Assembly: GCA_024645305.1 (NCBI GenBank)
Contig: JAHEFU010000109.1
Span: 1 to 9,184, forward strand
Source of the DNA: Planctomycetales bacterium
GTDB taxonomy: Bacteria > 4484-113 > JAFGCY01
Reading direction: 5' to 3'
Length of the DNA stretch: 9,184 nucleotides
This document shows positions 1 to 6,337 of this stretch, piece after piece. How positions within the stretch are numbered: the first letter of the stretch is position 1; each line of letters opens with the position of its first letter. The translations under genes and the position numbers were made by a program. A model generated the notes under the pieces. That model saw only the letters and a list, made by a program, of their open reading frames with translations. It did no database searches and was not told the DNA's origin.

Positions 1-140
1 CTGCCAGGCAGCGCGCCGTCCCTGTACACGGCGCTGTCCAGATTCCAGAAGCGCTTCATGGACTGGCCGGCATGGCGCATCACTACTTCGTTCATCGCAC
101 TGCGCTGTTCAACATACTCGTGTATATCGCGATAGGACAT
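1..140 (-). CDS. Carboxymuconolactone decarboxylase / AhpD-like family protein, N-terminal fragment
   Basis: Only the first 46 codons are inside the window; the gene continues beyond the left edge. The reading begins MSYRDIHEYVEQRS and runs to FWNLDSAVYRDGALPG. The stretch KRFWNLDSAVYRDGAL resembles the segment just before the CxxC redox centre of carboxymuconolactone decarboxylase/AhpD-like proteins, where it is typically followed by a KTKEL motif and then the cysteines. The cysteines lie outside the window, so peroxidase-type activity cannot be judged. The ATG is supported by a strong Shine-Dalgarno site (GAAAGGAG, 147-154) six bases upstream. The gene lies 64 bases downstream of iorB and directly behind an intrinsic terminator. 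Family assignment is by remembered similarity of a short segment and is moderate. Confidence 0.6.
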   Translation of the reverse strand, partial: MSYRDIHEYVEQRSAMNEVVMRHAGQSMKRFWNLDSAVYRDGALPG

Positions 141-154
141 TCCAGGCTCCTTTC

Positions 155-181
155 AAAAAAAATGGCGGACATGCATCCGCC
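155..181 (-). terminator. Intrinsic terminator after iorB
   Basis: On the minus strand a perfect six-base-pair stem (GGCGGA / TCCGCC) encloses the six-base loop TGCATG. An A and then eight consecutive T residues follow. It begins about 23 bases after the iorB stop codon, so it should end the iorA-ferredoxin-iorB transcript. The T-tract runs directly into the Shine-Dalgarno sequence of the next gene, so it may also act as an attenuator for that gene. Confidence 0.85.
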
Positions 182-204
182 GGTTGATTCGTCGTCAAGC
201 TGAC

Positions 205-795
205 TCAGGCCCGGGCCGCGGAGGCCTGCTCAAACACGCGCAGGTTGGCTTCGCGGGAGGCACCGGGACTGATTTCCAGCAGTTGTTCGCGGATGATGTC
301 ACCCGTCACGCCCTCCACCAGCTCAAAACTCGCGATCCGTCCGAGCACTGCCGTGTTCTGCATCCTCACATCCGGCAGGTCATCAATGTACACCCGTTCA
401 AGCTTGCCGTGGCGATCGGCCACGGCCTGTTCCAGGTCCGTGGTATCCGGATAGTTGCTGATGCCCATGCGTACGTGGATCGGCTGCTGTTCGGCGTCGT
501 AATAGATAGCCGTTCCCCCGTCGCGCATGTAATTGACAATCGCCCGGTAGGCTTCGAGCCTTTCCAGGCTGATGATCAGGTCAGCCTCACCTGGTGTGAT
601 CCGTGGAGTGAACAGCTTTTCGCGGTTGCCGATGCGCAGGTGTGAGACCACGACCCCGCCTCGCTGGGCCAATCCGTGGGTGTCAACCCCAAGCACCGCA
701 TAGCCGGCCGCGAGACAGGACTGGATCATCACTTCACCCAGCAGTCCAATGCCCTGACCACCCACTCCACTCATGAAAATGTTGTAGCTCTTCAT
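205..795 (-). CDS. iorB: Indolepyruvate:ferredoxin oxidoreductase, beta subunit
   Basis: This 196-residue protein is the pyruvate/ketoisovalerate oxidoreductase gamma-type domain that pairs with IorA. The complex oxidatively decarboxylates aryl pyruvates, such as indolepyruvate from tryptophan, to the acyl-CoA while reducing ferredoxin in the cytoplasm. Visible signatures are the glycine-rich GVGGQGI at residues 11-17 and THGLAQRGGVVVSHLRIG near residues 39-56, both characteristic of IorB. Length is normal for the family. The start at 795 (MKSYNIFMSG) places the GVGGQG loop at the usual distance from the N-terminus. A longer in-frame reading to 876 would overlap the ferredoxin gene and adds no family-like sequence. 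The start ATG overlaps the ferredoxin stop by one base (TAATG), implying translational coupling. GGAGG lies 13 bases upstream. It is the last gene of the ior operon. Confidence 0.92.
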   Translation of the reverse strand: MKSYNIFMSGVGGQGIGLLGEVMIQSCLAAGYAVLGVDTHGLAQRGGVVVSHLRIGNREKLFTPRITPGEADLIISLERLEAYRAIVNYMRDGGTAIYYDAEQQPIHVRMGISNYPDTTDLEQAVADRHGKLERVYIDDLPDVRMQNTAVLGRIASFELVEGVTGDIIREQLLEISPGASREANLRVFEQASAARA

Positions 796-1010
796 TACTT
801 GCCTGCCACCTCCCTCTTGGGGCGCTTGATGGCATCCTTCGGGCAGACCTGGATGCAGGACCCGTTGCCATTGCACAGGTCATTGATGATGAATGCCAGT
901 CCGTCAGGTTTGCGGCCAATCGCCGGACATGAGAATTTCTCATAGCATGTCCCGCACTTCTCACAGGCGCTTTCATCTACATATACGGGGGGCAGTAATC
1001 CCATTGTCAT
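795..1010 (-). CDS. Small ferredoxin, stand-alone version of the IorA C-terminal iron-sulfur domain
   Basis: A 71-residue two-cluster ferredoxin. The first motif is CEKCGTCYEKFSCP (C-x2-C-x2-C-x5-C-P, residues 16-29), the spacing typical of the IorA ferredoxin domain. The second is CNGNGSCIQVCP (residues 46-57), where the second ligand position of the usual C-x2-C-x2-C-x3-C-P is Asn (codon AAC at 864-866), leaving three cysteines. In most IorA proteins this module is fused to the C-terminus of the thiamine-diphosphate subunit; here it is a separate gene between iorA and iorB. It presumably passes electrons from the active site to a soluble ferredoxin. AGAGGAG (1014-1020) overlaps the iorA stop codon and gives 3-base spacing to the ATG at 1010. 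A second in-frame ATG at 1006-1004 would have 9-base spacing and may be the true start. The stop overlaps the iorB start. Confidence 0.88.
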   Translation of the reverse strand: MTMGLLPPVYVDESACEKCGTCYEKFSCPAIGRKPDGLAFIINDLCNGNGSCIQVCPKDAIKRPKREVAGK

Positions 1011-1018
1011 TTACTCCT

Positions 1019-2749
1019 CTAACGGTTGACGGCCTGCGCGTCCTTGGTGGCCGCGGCGCGCTTGCGCTTGTCACGGATGAACTTGAGCATGCAGGGGTGC
1101 TTGGCAATTACGATCCCGAATCCGTCGTGATTCATGGCATCGCGCATGTGGTCCTTCAGCTTGTCCTGCATGTAGGCGTCAACGCTGCGCAGGAACTTCA
1201 CGCCAAGTGCCTCGAGCACATCCACAATCTTGATCTTGTCCCCGATCTCACCTGTCGCGGCATGCGGCTGGTGGCCGGTCATTGCAGTGGTGTAGTTCTC
1301 GAGGATGACCAGTGTCACATTGCGGTCATACAGAATGTTGTTGATGATTCCCGGCAGCCCGGCATGAAAGAAGGTCGAGTCACCGATGAAGCAGACGACC
1401 TTGCGGCTGTCATTGCCGATCGCCATGCCGCCAGCCGTGCCGTTGCTGTGTCCCATGCACAGCAGAACAGAACCCATCTCATAGGGCTTCATGCTGCCGA
1501 GCGAATGGCAGCCGATGTCAGCCACGGTGATCGTGGTGGGAAATTCCTCATCGATCAGCTCACGAATCGCGAAGAATGCCGAGCGGTGGCCACAACCAGG
1601 ACACATCTGCGCCAGCCGCGGGCTGACGTCCTCGACCGCGGCATTACGTGGAGGTTTCGGAGCGAAGCATTCCGGCCAGAAACCGCTGAACAGTTCCCAG
1701 ACCCGTTCCGGCACGAATTCGTGCATCAGATGCTCCACATCGGGCCTGGCAAGGATCTTCGTTGTGATGCCATTGTCAAAGGCCATCGCCTTGATCTCAT
1801 GCTCAATGATGCGGTCCAGTTCCTCGAGGATGAAGACCTCATCATGCTCCCTGAGGAAGTTCAGGACCAGCTCCTCGCACAGCGGGAAGGTGATTCCGAG
1901 TTTCAGCACGTCAATGGACGATCCGGAAAGATCCAGGCATTCCAGTACGCTGTAGGCTGGGATGGAATGCGTTATCACCCCGAGCCTGCGCCCCTTGACA
2001 GGCTCGCTGCCATTTGGAGAGAACACCCGGTTGGAAGGGGAAGTCAGTCCATGCTTCTCTACGGCCGCCAGCTTGGCAAAGGCCTTACGCTTGAGCGGGA
2101 ATACTGCAGCCGTGATCGGCCAGTACTCCAGGCCTTCCGCATGGAACCGCGGAGTCCAGTCGTATTCGTAATCGGGAATAGCCCCGAAATCTATCAGCTC
2201 GCGGGCATGGCAGACATGCGTTGTCATGCGGAACAGCACGGGCAGCTTGAGCTTCTTCGACAGCTCTGCAGCCTCCATGAACATGCTGTAGGTCTCACCC
2301 GGCGTGCCCGGTTCGAAGATCGGCATCATCATCATGCGCCCGGTGTAGCGGTTATCCTGCTCATTCTGGCTGGAGTTCGCACCTGGATCATCACCGATGA
2401 TCACGACCAGGCCACCCGTGCAGTCCAGCATGCTGAGCTGCACAGCTGAGTCCAAGGCTACATTGAGGCCGACTGATTTGAAGAACACCACACTGAGGTG
2501 CCCGTTGATCGAGGCTCCGAATGCAGTCTCGGTCGCTACTTTTTCATTTGTGGACCATTCAAAGTGCAGGGGGCGCTGTTCTTCGGGAATGATCTCGATT
2601 GCCGCCGCAATCTCAGGAGTCGGTGACCCCGGATAGGCGGAAGCAACCATTACGCCTGACTCGATCATGGCCCTGACCAGGGCATGGTTGCCCATCATCA
2701 AGCCGGTCCAGGCATCTTTGCGGATCATGTTGTCGGCAAATTTGCTCAT
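1019..2749 (-). CDS. iorA: Indolepyruvate:ferredoxin oxidoreductase, alpha subunit without its ferredoxin domain
   Basis: A 576-residue thiamine-diphosphate-dependent subunit that binds aryl pyruvate and CoA and, with IorB, releases CO2 and reduces ferredoxin; used in anaerobic aromatic amino acid catabolism. The N-terminal pyrimidine-binding half shows YPGSPTPEI (39-47), EWSTNEKVATE (64-74), GLNVALD (94-100) and GDDPGANSSQNEQD (119-132). The C-terminal pyrophosphate-binding half shows CPGCGH (383-388), DIGCHSLG (411-418), GDSTFFHAGLPG (456-467) and the metal-site segment ENYTTAMTGHQPH (484-496). The protein stops shortly after IAKHPCMLKF, where the family normally continues into a two-cluster ferredoxin domain; that domain is encoded by the next gene, eight bases downstream. 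A run of four Met (139-142) is unusual but lies in frame. The ATG at 2749 has AGGAG (2760-2764) ten bases upstream. A leader of about 80 bases follows a perfect TATAAT box. Confidence 0.93.
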   Translation of the reverse strand: MSKFADNMIRKDAWTGLMMGNHALVRAMIESGVMVASAYPGSPTPEIAAAIEIIPEEQRPLHFEWSTNEKVATETAFGASINGHLSVVFFKSVGLNVALDSAVQLSMLDCTGGLVVIIGDDPGANSSQNEQDNRYTGRMMMMPIFEPGTPGETYSMFMEAAELSKKLKLPVLFRMTTHVCHARELIDFGAIPDYEYDWTPRFHAEGLEYWPITAAVFPLKRKAFAKLAAVEKHGLTSPSNRVFSPNGSEPVKGRRLGVITHSIPAYSVLECLDLSGSSIDVLKLGITFPLCEELVLNFLREHDEVFILEELDRIIEHEIKAMAFDNGITTKILARPDVEHLMHEFVPERVWELFSGFWPECFAPKPPRNAAVEDVSPRLAQMCPGCGHRSAFFAIRELIDEEFPTTITVADIGCHSLGSMKPYEMGSVLLCMGHSNGTAGGMAIGNDSRKVVCFIGDSTFFHAGLPGIINNILYDRNVTLVILENYTTAMTGHQPHAATGEIGDKIKIVDVLEALGVKFLRSVDAYMQDKLKDHMRDAMNHDGFGIVIAKHPCMLKFIRDKRKRAAATKDAQAVNR

Positions 2750-2832
2750 GCGGTCTTCTCTCCTCGTGCGTTGTGAAACGCTCTACAGCAGATGCTTGTC
2801 CACCCTCAGCACAGCCGGGCTAGCGCGCGTAC

Positions 2833-2838
2833 ATTATA
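2833..2838 (-). promoter_or_regulatory. Putative -10 box for the ior operon
   Basis: The 112-base gap between fpg and iorA contains a perfect TATAAT on the minus strand, about 84 bases upstream of the iorA ATG. No good TTGACA-like -35 element is present at 16-18 bases, so this may need an activator or be fortuitous. It is the only promoter-like element in the gap, and it suggests the ior operon is transcribed separately from rubredoxin-fpg. No intrinsic terminator for fpg was seen here. Confidence 0.4.
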
Positions 2839-2861
2839 GGGCATTCAGCCTGAGTGGTTCC

Positions 2862-3680
2862 TCAGCGCTGGCAGGCCGGACACCAGAAAGTGGATCGCTG
2901 GGCCTGCACTGCCCTCAGTATCTCAGTACCACAGCTGTGGCAGCCTTCACCTGCATGCTGGTAGACGCGCAGGAACCTCTGGTATCCGCCTACTTCACCA
3001 TTGGCGTTCTGGAAATCACTGAAGGTGGTGCCACAGTGGCGGATTGCCTTGCGCAGGATCTTTTTCGTGGAGCTGACCAGAGAGTTGAGTTCAGGCTCGT
3101 TCAAGGATACTGCGGGACGGAAGGGATCAATGCCGCAGTCGTGCAGTATTTCACTGGCGTAAATGTTCCCGATGCCGCAGATCCGGTCCTGGCGCAGCAG
3201 CCAGACCTTGACGGCTGTGTTACTGCCTTTGATAAGGCTGTTCAGGCGAGTGGCTGTGAAGGAGCGGTCCAGGGGCTCCTGCCCAGCCGGCAGAGCATCC
3301 GCCAGGGTTCTGTAGAGGCGGAAGGTACCGAAACGGCGCATGTCGTAGAACAGCACCCGTCCCCGCTTCAGCTCCAGTACGGCACGCAGGTGCCGCTCTC
3401 CCCTGCCCTCCGCCAGTCTGCCGGATTCATGGATCAGACGGCCGGTCATCCTCAGGTGCACAGCCAGTAACCAATCGTCTTCCGGGTGGTCCGCGCGCTC
3501 CAGTTCGAACACCACTTCCTTGCCGATGCGCCGTACTGCCTGGATACGCGACCCGATCACTTCAGCCTGCTCATTGAAAGCCAGCAGATGGTCCAGTATC
3601 TGCAGATCTCCAATCTGCTGTCCGCGCACGAGGGGATCTAGCTGTCTCGCCACTGTCTCGACTTCAGGGAGTTCAGGCAA
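2862..3680 (-). CDS. mutM: Formamidopyrimidine-DNA glycosylase (8-oxoguanine DNA glycosylase/AP lyase)
   Basis: A 272-residue Fpg/MutM base-excision repair enzyme that removes 8-oxoguanine and formamidopyrimidines from DNA and cleaves the resulting abasic site. The N-terminus PELPEVETV carries the catalytic Pro2 and Glu3; Lys54 in RRIGKEVVFEL matches the conserved beta-hairpin lysine. The helix-two-turn-helix DNA-binding segment ICGIGNIYASEIL lies near residues 168-180. The C-terminal zinc finger is C-x2-C-x16-C-x2-C with the RSTFWCPACQ motif at the end. Length is normal. Translation must start at TTG (3678-3680): the mature enzyme needs Pro2 as its N-terminal nucleophile, and no ATG gives that N-terminus. 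The start lies eight bases after the rubredoxin stop, with the nearest GGAG inside the rubredoxin 3' end about 13 bases away, so translation is probably coupled to rubredoxin. Confidence 0.96.
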   Translation of the reverse strand: MPELPEVETVARQLDPLVRGQQIGDLQILDHLLAFNEQAEVIGSRIQAVRRIGKEVVFELERADHPEDDWLLAVHLRMTGRLIHESGRLAEGRGERHLRAVLELKRGRVLFYDMRRFGTFRLYRTLADALPAGQEPLDRSFTATRLNSLIKGSNTAVKVWLLRQDRICGIGNIYASEILHDCGIDPFRPAVSLNEPELNSLVSSTKKILRKAIRHCGTTFSDFQNANGEVGGYQRFLRVYQHAGEGCHSCGTEILRAVQAQRSTFWCPACQR

Positions 3681-3688
3681 ATTGAGGT

Positions 3689-3856
3689 TCAGTCTCCGTC
3701 ATAGGCGACGAAGTCGTCCTTTGTAACGCCACAGACCGGGCAGTACCAGTCTTCCGGGATGTCCTCAAAGGCAGTGCCCGGGAGGATGCCGCCGTCCGGA
3801 TCACCTTCTTCCGGATCGTAGACGTATCCACATGGCTCACAGATGTACTTCTGCAT
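3689..3856 (-). CDS. Rubredoxin
   Basis: A 55-residue classical rubredoxin, MQKYICEPCGYVYDPEEG onward, with the mononuclear iron ligands as two CxxC knuckles: C6-x2-C9-G and C39-P-x-C42-G. The family core GDPDGGILPGTAFEDIPEDW lies between them. It is a soluble one-electron carrier, often serving superoxide reductase, rubrerythrin or oxygen-reducing flavoproteins in anaerobes; none of those partners is in the window. The ATG at 3856 has a strong AAGGAG site (3864-3869) seven bases upstream. It precedes mutM by eight bases, so the two are almost certainly co-transcribed. That pairing suggests an oxidative-stress role for this unit. Confidence 0.95.
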   Translation of the reverse strand: MQKYICEPCGYVYDPEEGDPDGGILPGTAFEDIPEDWYCPVCGVTKDDFVAYDGD

Positions 3857-3873
3857 TCAACTACTCCTTAGTG

Positions 3874-3894
3874 AGCCGGTGCAGTGCTCCGGCT
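3874..3894 (-). promoter_or_regulatory. Leader hairpin just upstream of the rubredoxin Shine-Dalgarno site
   Basis: A perfect six-base-pair inverted repeat (AGCCGG / CCGGCT, nine-base loop) sits four bases upstream of the AAGGAG site of the rubredoxin gene. There is no T-run after it, so it is not an intrinsic terminator for the upstream gene. It could modulate ribosome access or stabilise the rubredoxin-mutM mRNA, or be incidental. Confidence 0.35.
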
Positions 3895-3956
3895 GCAGAT
3901 ATTTTAGCGAAGGACGCAGGCTGTTTACCCCTGAAGTAGATGCAGTATTTGATCGC

Positions 3957-4670
3957 TCAGTCGGGAAAGGAGATCCTGCCGCCGTAATAGCCCAGCCCCA
4001 GCACGATGGGAGTCTTGACGAAGACCAGGATGGAATAGGTCCAGAAGAGCATGCCCTCGGCAATCCCCGGGGTCAATGGTGCTGCGAACCAGATTCCCAC
4101 AGCCGTGCAGCTGACCAGCACAAGCAACAGGGAAAGCACATTCTTTTGCAGGTAGGGCCAGGCCCAGGTGGCGTTGTAGTCGTACCACCACGAGCTAAGT
4201 CCAGTAATGACAGCCGGGAATGTGAAGATCGTTGATATCAGTAGATTGATGAAAGCCGCGAAGCGTAACTGGCCGGCCAGCGGAGCGTCCGTGAAAAGCG
4301 AAACCGCCTGCAGAAGGCTGGCCACCATCCCGAGGGCGATCGGGTAGTGCACACTGACCGGATGCAGATGCCGGCGGTTGCTGTAGTCCCAAAGCCAGGG
4401 GACCGGGGCTTCTTCGATTACCGGCTCGACGGCCAGGCGGCCCACAATCTCAAAACTGTCCATCACGTCCGCTTCATGCGGGGCCGGGCCCATCTCCGCA
4501 GTGAGATCATGCCCGGCGTGATGCTTGCGCACATGCACCCCATTGCGCCAGAGCTTGCTGTCGGTAACGTCGTAGACCAGGCCCTTGAACGCCACAAGCG
4601 AGCGACGGCCTTCCTTGCCATCGAATTGCTTGAGTTCCTCAGCCGTGTAAGTCTTTGCGGGTTCAGTCAT
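3957..4670 (-). CDS. Cytochrome b5-like heme-binding domain fused to a four-helix DUF2231-like membrane domain
   Basis: A 237-residue protein. Residues 6-80 form a prokaryotic cytochrome b5-like heme/steroid-binding domain: TYTAEELKQFDG, AFKGLVYDVTDSKLW and HVRKHHAGHDLT, the last rich in potential heme-ligand histidines. From about residue 100 the sequence HLHPVSVHYPIALG matches the start of DUF2231-type membrane domains, with His101, His103 and His108 as possible further heme ligands. Four hydrophobic segments follow, at roughly 106-126, 135-158, 175-196 and 204-227. Family knowledge suggests a membrane-bound b-type heme electron-transfer protein; the partner is unknown. The neighbours are a heme lipoprotein upstream and rubredoxin downstream. 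The ATG at 4670 lacks a convincing Shine-Dalgarno site, and a TAAAAT box lies only about 11 bases upstream, so the mRNA may be nearly leaderless. Confidence 0.82.
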   Translation of the reverse strand: MTEPAKTYTAEELKQFDGKEGRRSLVAFKGLVYDVTDSKLWRNGVHVRKHHAGHDLTAEMGPAPHEADVMDSFEIVGRLAVEPVIEEAPVPWLWDYSNRRHLHPVSVHYPIALGMVASLLQAVSLFTDAPLAGQLRFAAFINLLISTIFTFPAVITGLSSWWYDYNATWAWPYLQKNVLSLLLVLVSCTAVGIWFAAPLTPGIAEGMLFWTYSILVFVKTPIVLGLGYYGGRISFPD

Positions 4671-4681
4671 GCGGCGCTCAT

Positions 4682-4704
4682 ATTTTAGCGAGTGCCAGCT
4701 CGCT
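4682..4704 (-). promoter_or_regulatory. Inverted repeat adjoining a TAAAAT box upstream of the cytochrome b5-like gene
   Basis: On the minus strand the palindrome AGCGAG-N6-CTCGCT (4687-4704) runs directly into TAAAAT (4682-4687), a four- to five-of-six match to a -10 box. The arrangement would suit an operator overlapping a promoter spacer. It is not a terminator of the upstream lipoprotein gene, because AAAATAT rather than a T-run follows the stem. No clear -35 box is visible, so this is tentative. Confidence 0.3.
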
Positions 4705-4741
4705 TGAGCACCAGAGTTGATCCAAAGCAGGGGACAGCTTG

Positions 4742-6337
4742 TTAGGGTGCGAAGCCACCGTCAATCCAGTCCTGGAAATCCTGCAACCACTCGGCTTGCC
4801 ACTTCGTCTTGCCGTTGGGCATGAAGCCCGGGGAACCCTGGGCACGGTTGATCCTGTCATTGATGGACGCTGAGAATGCCACGACGTCGTTGTAGTCCGT
4901 GGCATCCAGGCCATTTTGCTGGGAGCCACTGGAATGGCAGGGCAGGCAGGAATACTGGCTGCCCATCGTACCGTTGATGATCGGCAGCAGATCAGCGGAA
5001 TAACTGACGGTGACTGCATCCTCGGTCCCGGTGAAGTCCTGGCCTGTGATATTGCTGTCAACTACGGTCACATCGCGGCTGACAGGCGCGAAGCTGTATC
5101 CCTCAAAGTCCGGTGTCAGCGAGTAGTTGCCCGGCGCCATTCCGGTGTACTCATATTCACCTGAGGAATTGGTAATGATCTGCAGGTTGTCAGGCAGCAG
5201 GGTCACGGTCACTCCCAGCATCGCCACCTGGTTGTCGTCAAGGATTGTGCCGCTGATGCTGAAAGTCGCTGTCGGCGTTCCGGTGAAATCCAACCCGGTC
5301 AGGTCAGCGTCCACCACAATGGCGGGACGGCTGGTCGGGTCGAAGCTGTAACCAGCCAATGCCGGACTAACCTGGTAGGGCCCCGGCGTGAGGCCTGTGA
5401 ATTCGTAGTCGCCGTTGACATCGCTTTGCACACTGCCGCCCGGGATGAGGCTCATGGTCACGCCACTGAGCGGACTGGCCTGGTCATCCTCAATGTGGCC
5501 GCTGATCCTGTATGTCTCTACAGGCTGGCCGGTGCCAGTGAAGTTGATGCCGTTGATGTCTGCGTTGATCACACCGATGATCGTTCCGGGCGGGTTGAAG
5601 GTGTAGCCGGCCAGACTTGGTGTCAGCAGGTACTCTCCCTGGACCAGGCCCGGGAGGATGTAGTCCCCTGCGGCATCGGTGCTGACCTGCCCGCCACCAG
5701 GGGTGACGGTGATTGTCACTCCCGCAAGCGGCTGGCTGCCGTCATCCTTCACATTGCCAGTGACGGAATAGGTCGGCTCCTCGGGGACGTCCGCGATGAT
5801 GCGCAGGTCCGTGATGAGCAGTGACTGCCCCTGGCGGCTGACCAGCACGAAGTACAGGTTGCCTGCCGGGGAGATCCAGTCCGTTCCGCCCGCTGGGTTC
5901 ACTGAGAAGTTCGCCGGGGATGAGGCATAGGGATCCGCGAACTGCCAGCGTCCCGTGGTGTAATTGGCAACTCCGAGCAGCAGGGACTGACCCGGGGAGG
6001 CCGTAAAATCCACCAACAGGTTGAACAGGGTGTTGTCACCGGCGCTGTGCGAATACAGGGCCCAGCTCGCCGGGTCAGCCGAAGCATCCAGCTGCAGGTC
6101 CTCAGCCTGGGCTGTGACTGTGCCACCGCTGAGCATGTAGACCAGCGGATCCAGCTGCAGCTGCTCCACGGCTGCGGATGTCCGCAGTGCGTCCAGATTA
6201 GCCAGGGTCGGCAGGTTCTCCGGCAGTCCGGCACCGTCAAGGGCCGGGGCATTCCCGATGGAGGGATTGTCGCCGCAGGAAAGTGCTAACAGGGCCGCCA
6301 GCATGGCTATCGCTGATGAAAGAATTCGCTTGTTCAT
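4742..6337 (-). CDS. Surface lipoprotein with three transthyretin-like repeats and a C-terminal monoheme cytochrome c module (lipA)
   Basis: A 531-residue predicted lipoprotein. The signal peptide MNKRILSSAIAMLAALLALS ends at lipobox Cys21 (LALSC), followed by Gly-Asp, so outer-membrane sorting is plausible. Residues about 40-185 form a beta-rich domain shared with the two neighbouring paralogs and not recognised by me (landmarks LQLDASADPASWALYS, ANYTTGRWQF, SPAGNLYFVLVS). Three carboxypeptidase-regulatory-like repeats follow (about 189-268, 274-354, 358-437), each with an SG-x-D-D opening, a GxY-xGL/M-xPG turn and a D-FTGT end. The C-terminus has the heme c site CLPCH (464-468) and FMPNGKTKW, whose Met506 is the likely distal ligand, then FQDWIDGG. 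The start is uncertain: ATG at 6337 gives the best signal peptide but only a weak CAGGAC site; in-frame ATGs at 6349, 6355 and 6388 exist. It lies 89 bases downstream of lipB, probably in one transcript. Confidence 0.82.
   Translation of the reverse strand: MNKRILSSAIAMLAALLALSCGDNPSIGNAPALDGAGLPENLPTLANLDALRTSAAVEQLQLDPLVYMLSGGTVTAQAEDLQLDASADPASWALYSHSAGDNTLFNLLVDFTASPGQSLLLGVANYTTGRWQFADPYASSPANFSVNPAGGTDWISPAGNLYFVLVSRQGQSLLITDLRIIADVPEEPTYSVTGNVKDDGSQPLAGVTITVTPGGGQVSTDAAGDYILPGLVQGEYLLTPSLAGYTFNPPGTIIGVINADINGINFTGTGQPVETYRISGHIEDDQASPLSGVTMSLIPGGSVQSDVNGDYEFTGLTPGPYQVSPALAGYSFDPTSRPAIVVDADLTGLDFTGTPTATFSISGTILDDNQVAMLGVTVTLLPDNLQIITNSSGEYEYTGMAPGNYSLTPDFEGYSFAPVSRDVTVVDSNITGQDFTGTEDAVTVSYSADLLPIINGTMGSQYSCLPCHSSGSQQNGLDATDYNDVVAFSASINDRINRAQGSPGFMPNGKTKWQAEWLQDFQDWIDGGFAP
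5027..5773 (-). repeat. Three tandem transthyretin-like domain repeats within lipA
   Basis: Three consecutive repeats of about 80 codons encode the carboxypeptidase-regulatory-like beta-sandwich domains of lipA. Equivalent landmarks recur in each: PLAGVTITVTPGG, PLSGVTMSLIPGG and AMLGVTVTLLPDN; LAGYTFNP, LAGYSFDP and FEGYSFAP; GINFTGT, GLDFTGT and GQDFTGT. The paralogs lipB and lipC hold one such repeat each, so lipA seems to have gained two by internal duplication, lengthening the spacer between its anchor and heme domain. Confidence 0.8.

Noticed and set aside
796..876. Longer N-terminus for iorB starting at 876
   Set aside because: It would overlap the ferredoxin gene by 27 codons and adds no IorB-like sequence; the TAATG junction at 793-797 explains the real start.
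893..2449. A 518-codon open frame on the plus strand opposite iorA and the ferredoxin
   Set aside because: It mirrors a clearly recognised minus-strand gene, has no family-like motifs, and is the kind of antisense frame that GC-rich codon bias leaves open.
2850..2865. Hairpin CTGAG-N6-CTCAG at the mutM stop as a terminator
   Set aside because: The stem has only five pairs, overlaps the stop codon and has no T-run after it.
2667..3470. A 267-codon plus-strand open frame opposite mutM and the iorA start
   Set aside because: It overlaps two certain genes and their spacer and shows no recognisable domain; a shadow frame.
3899..4691. Identical 12-base sequence (atattttagcga) upstream of both the rubredoxin and cytochrome b5-like genes
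   Set aside because: Both copies contain TAAAAT on the minus strand, but exact 12-base repeats are expected a few times by chance in 9 kb, and the neighbouring bases do not match.
4689..4699. TGGCAC on the minus strand as a sigma-54 -24 element
   Set aside because: The matching GC-containing -12 element at the required spacing is missing.
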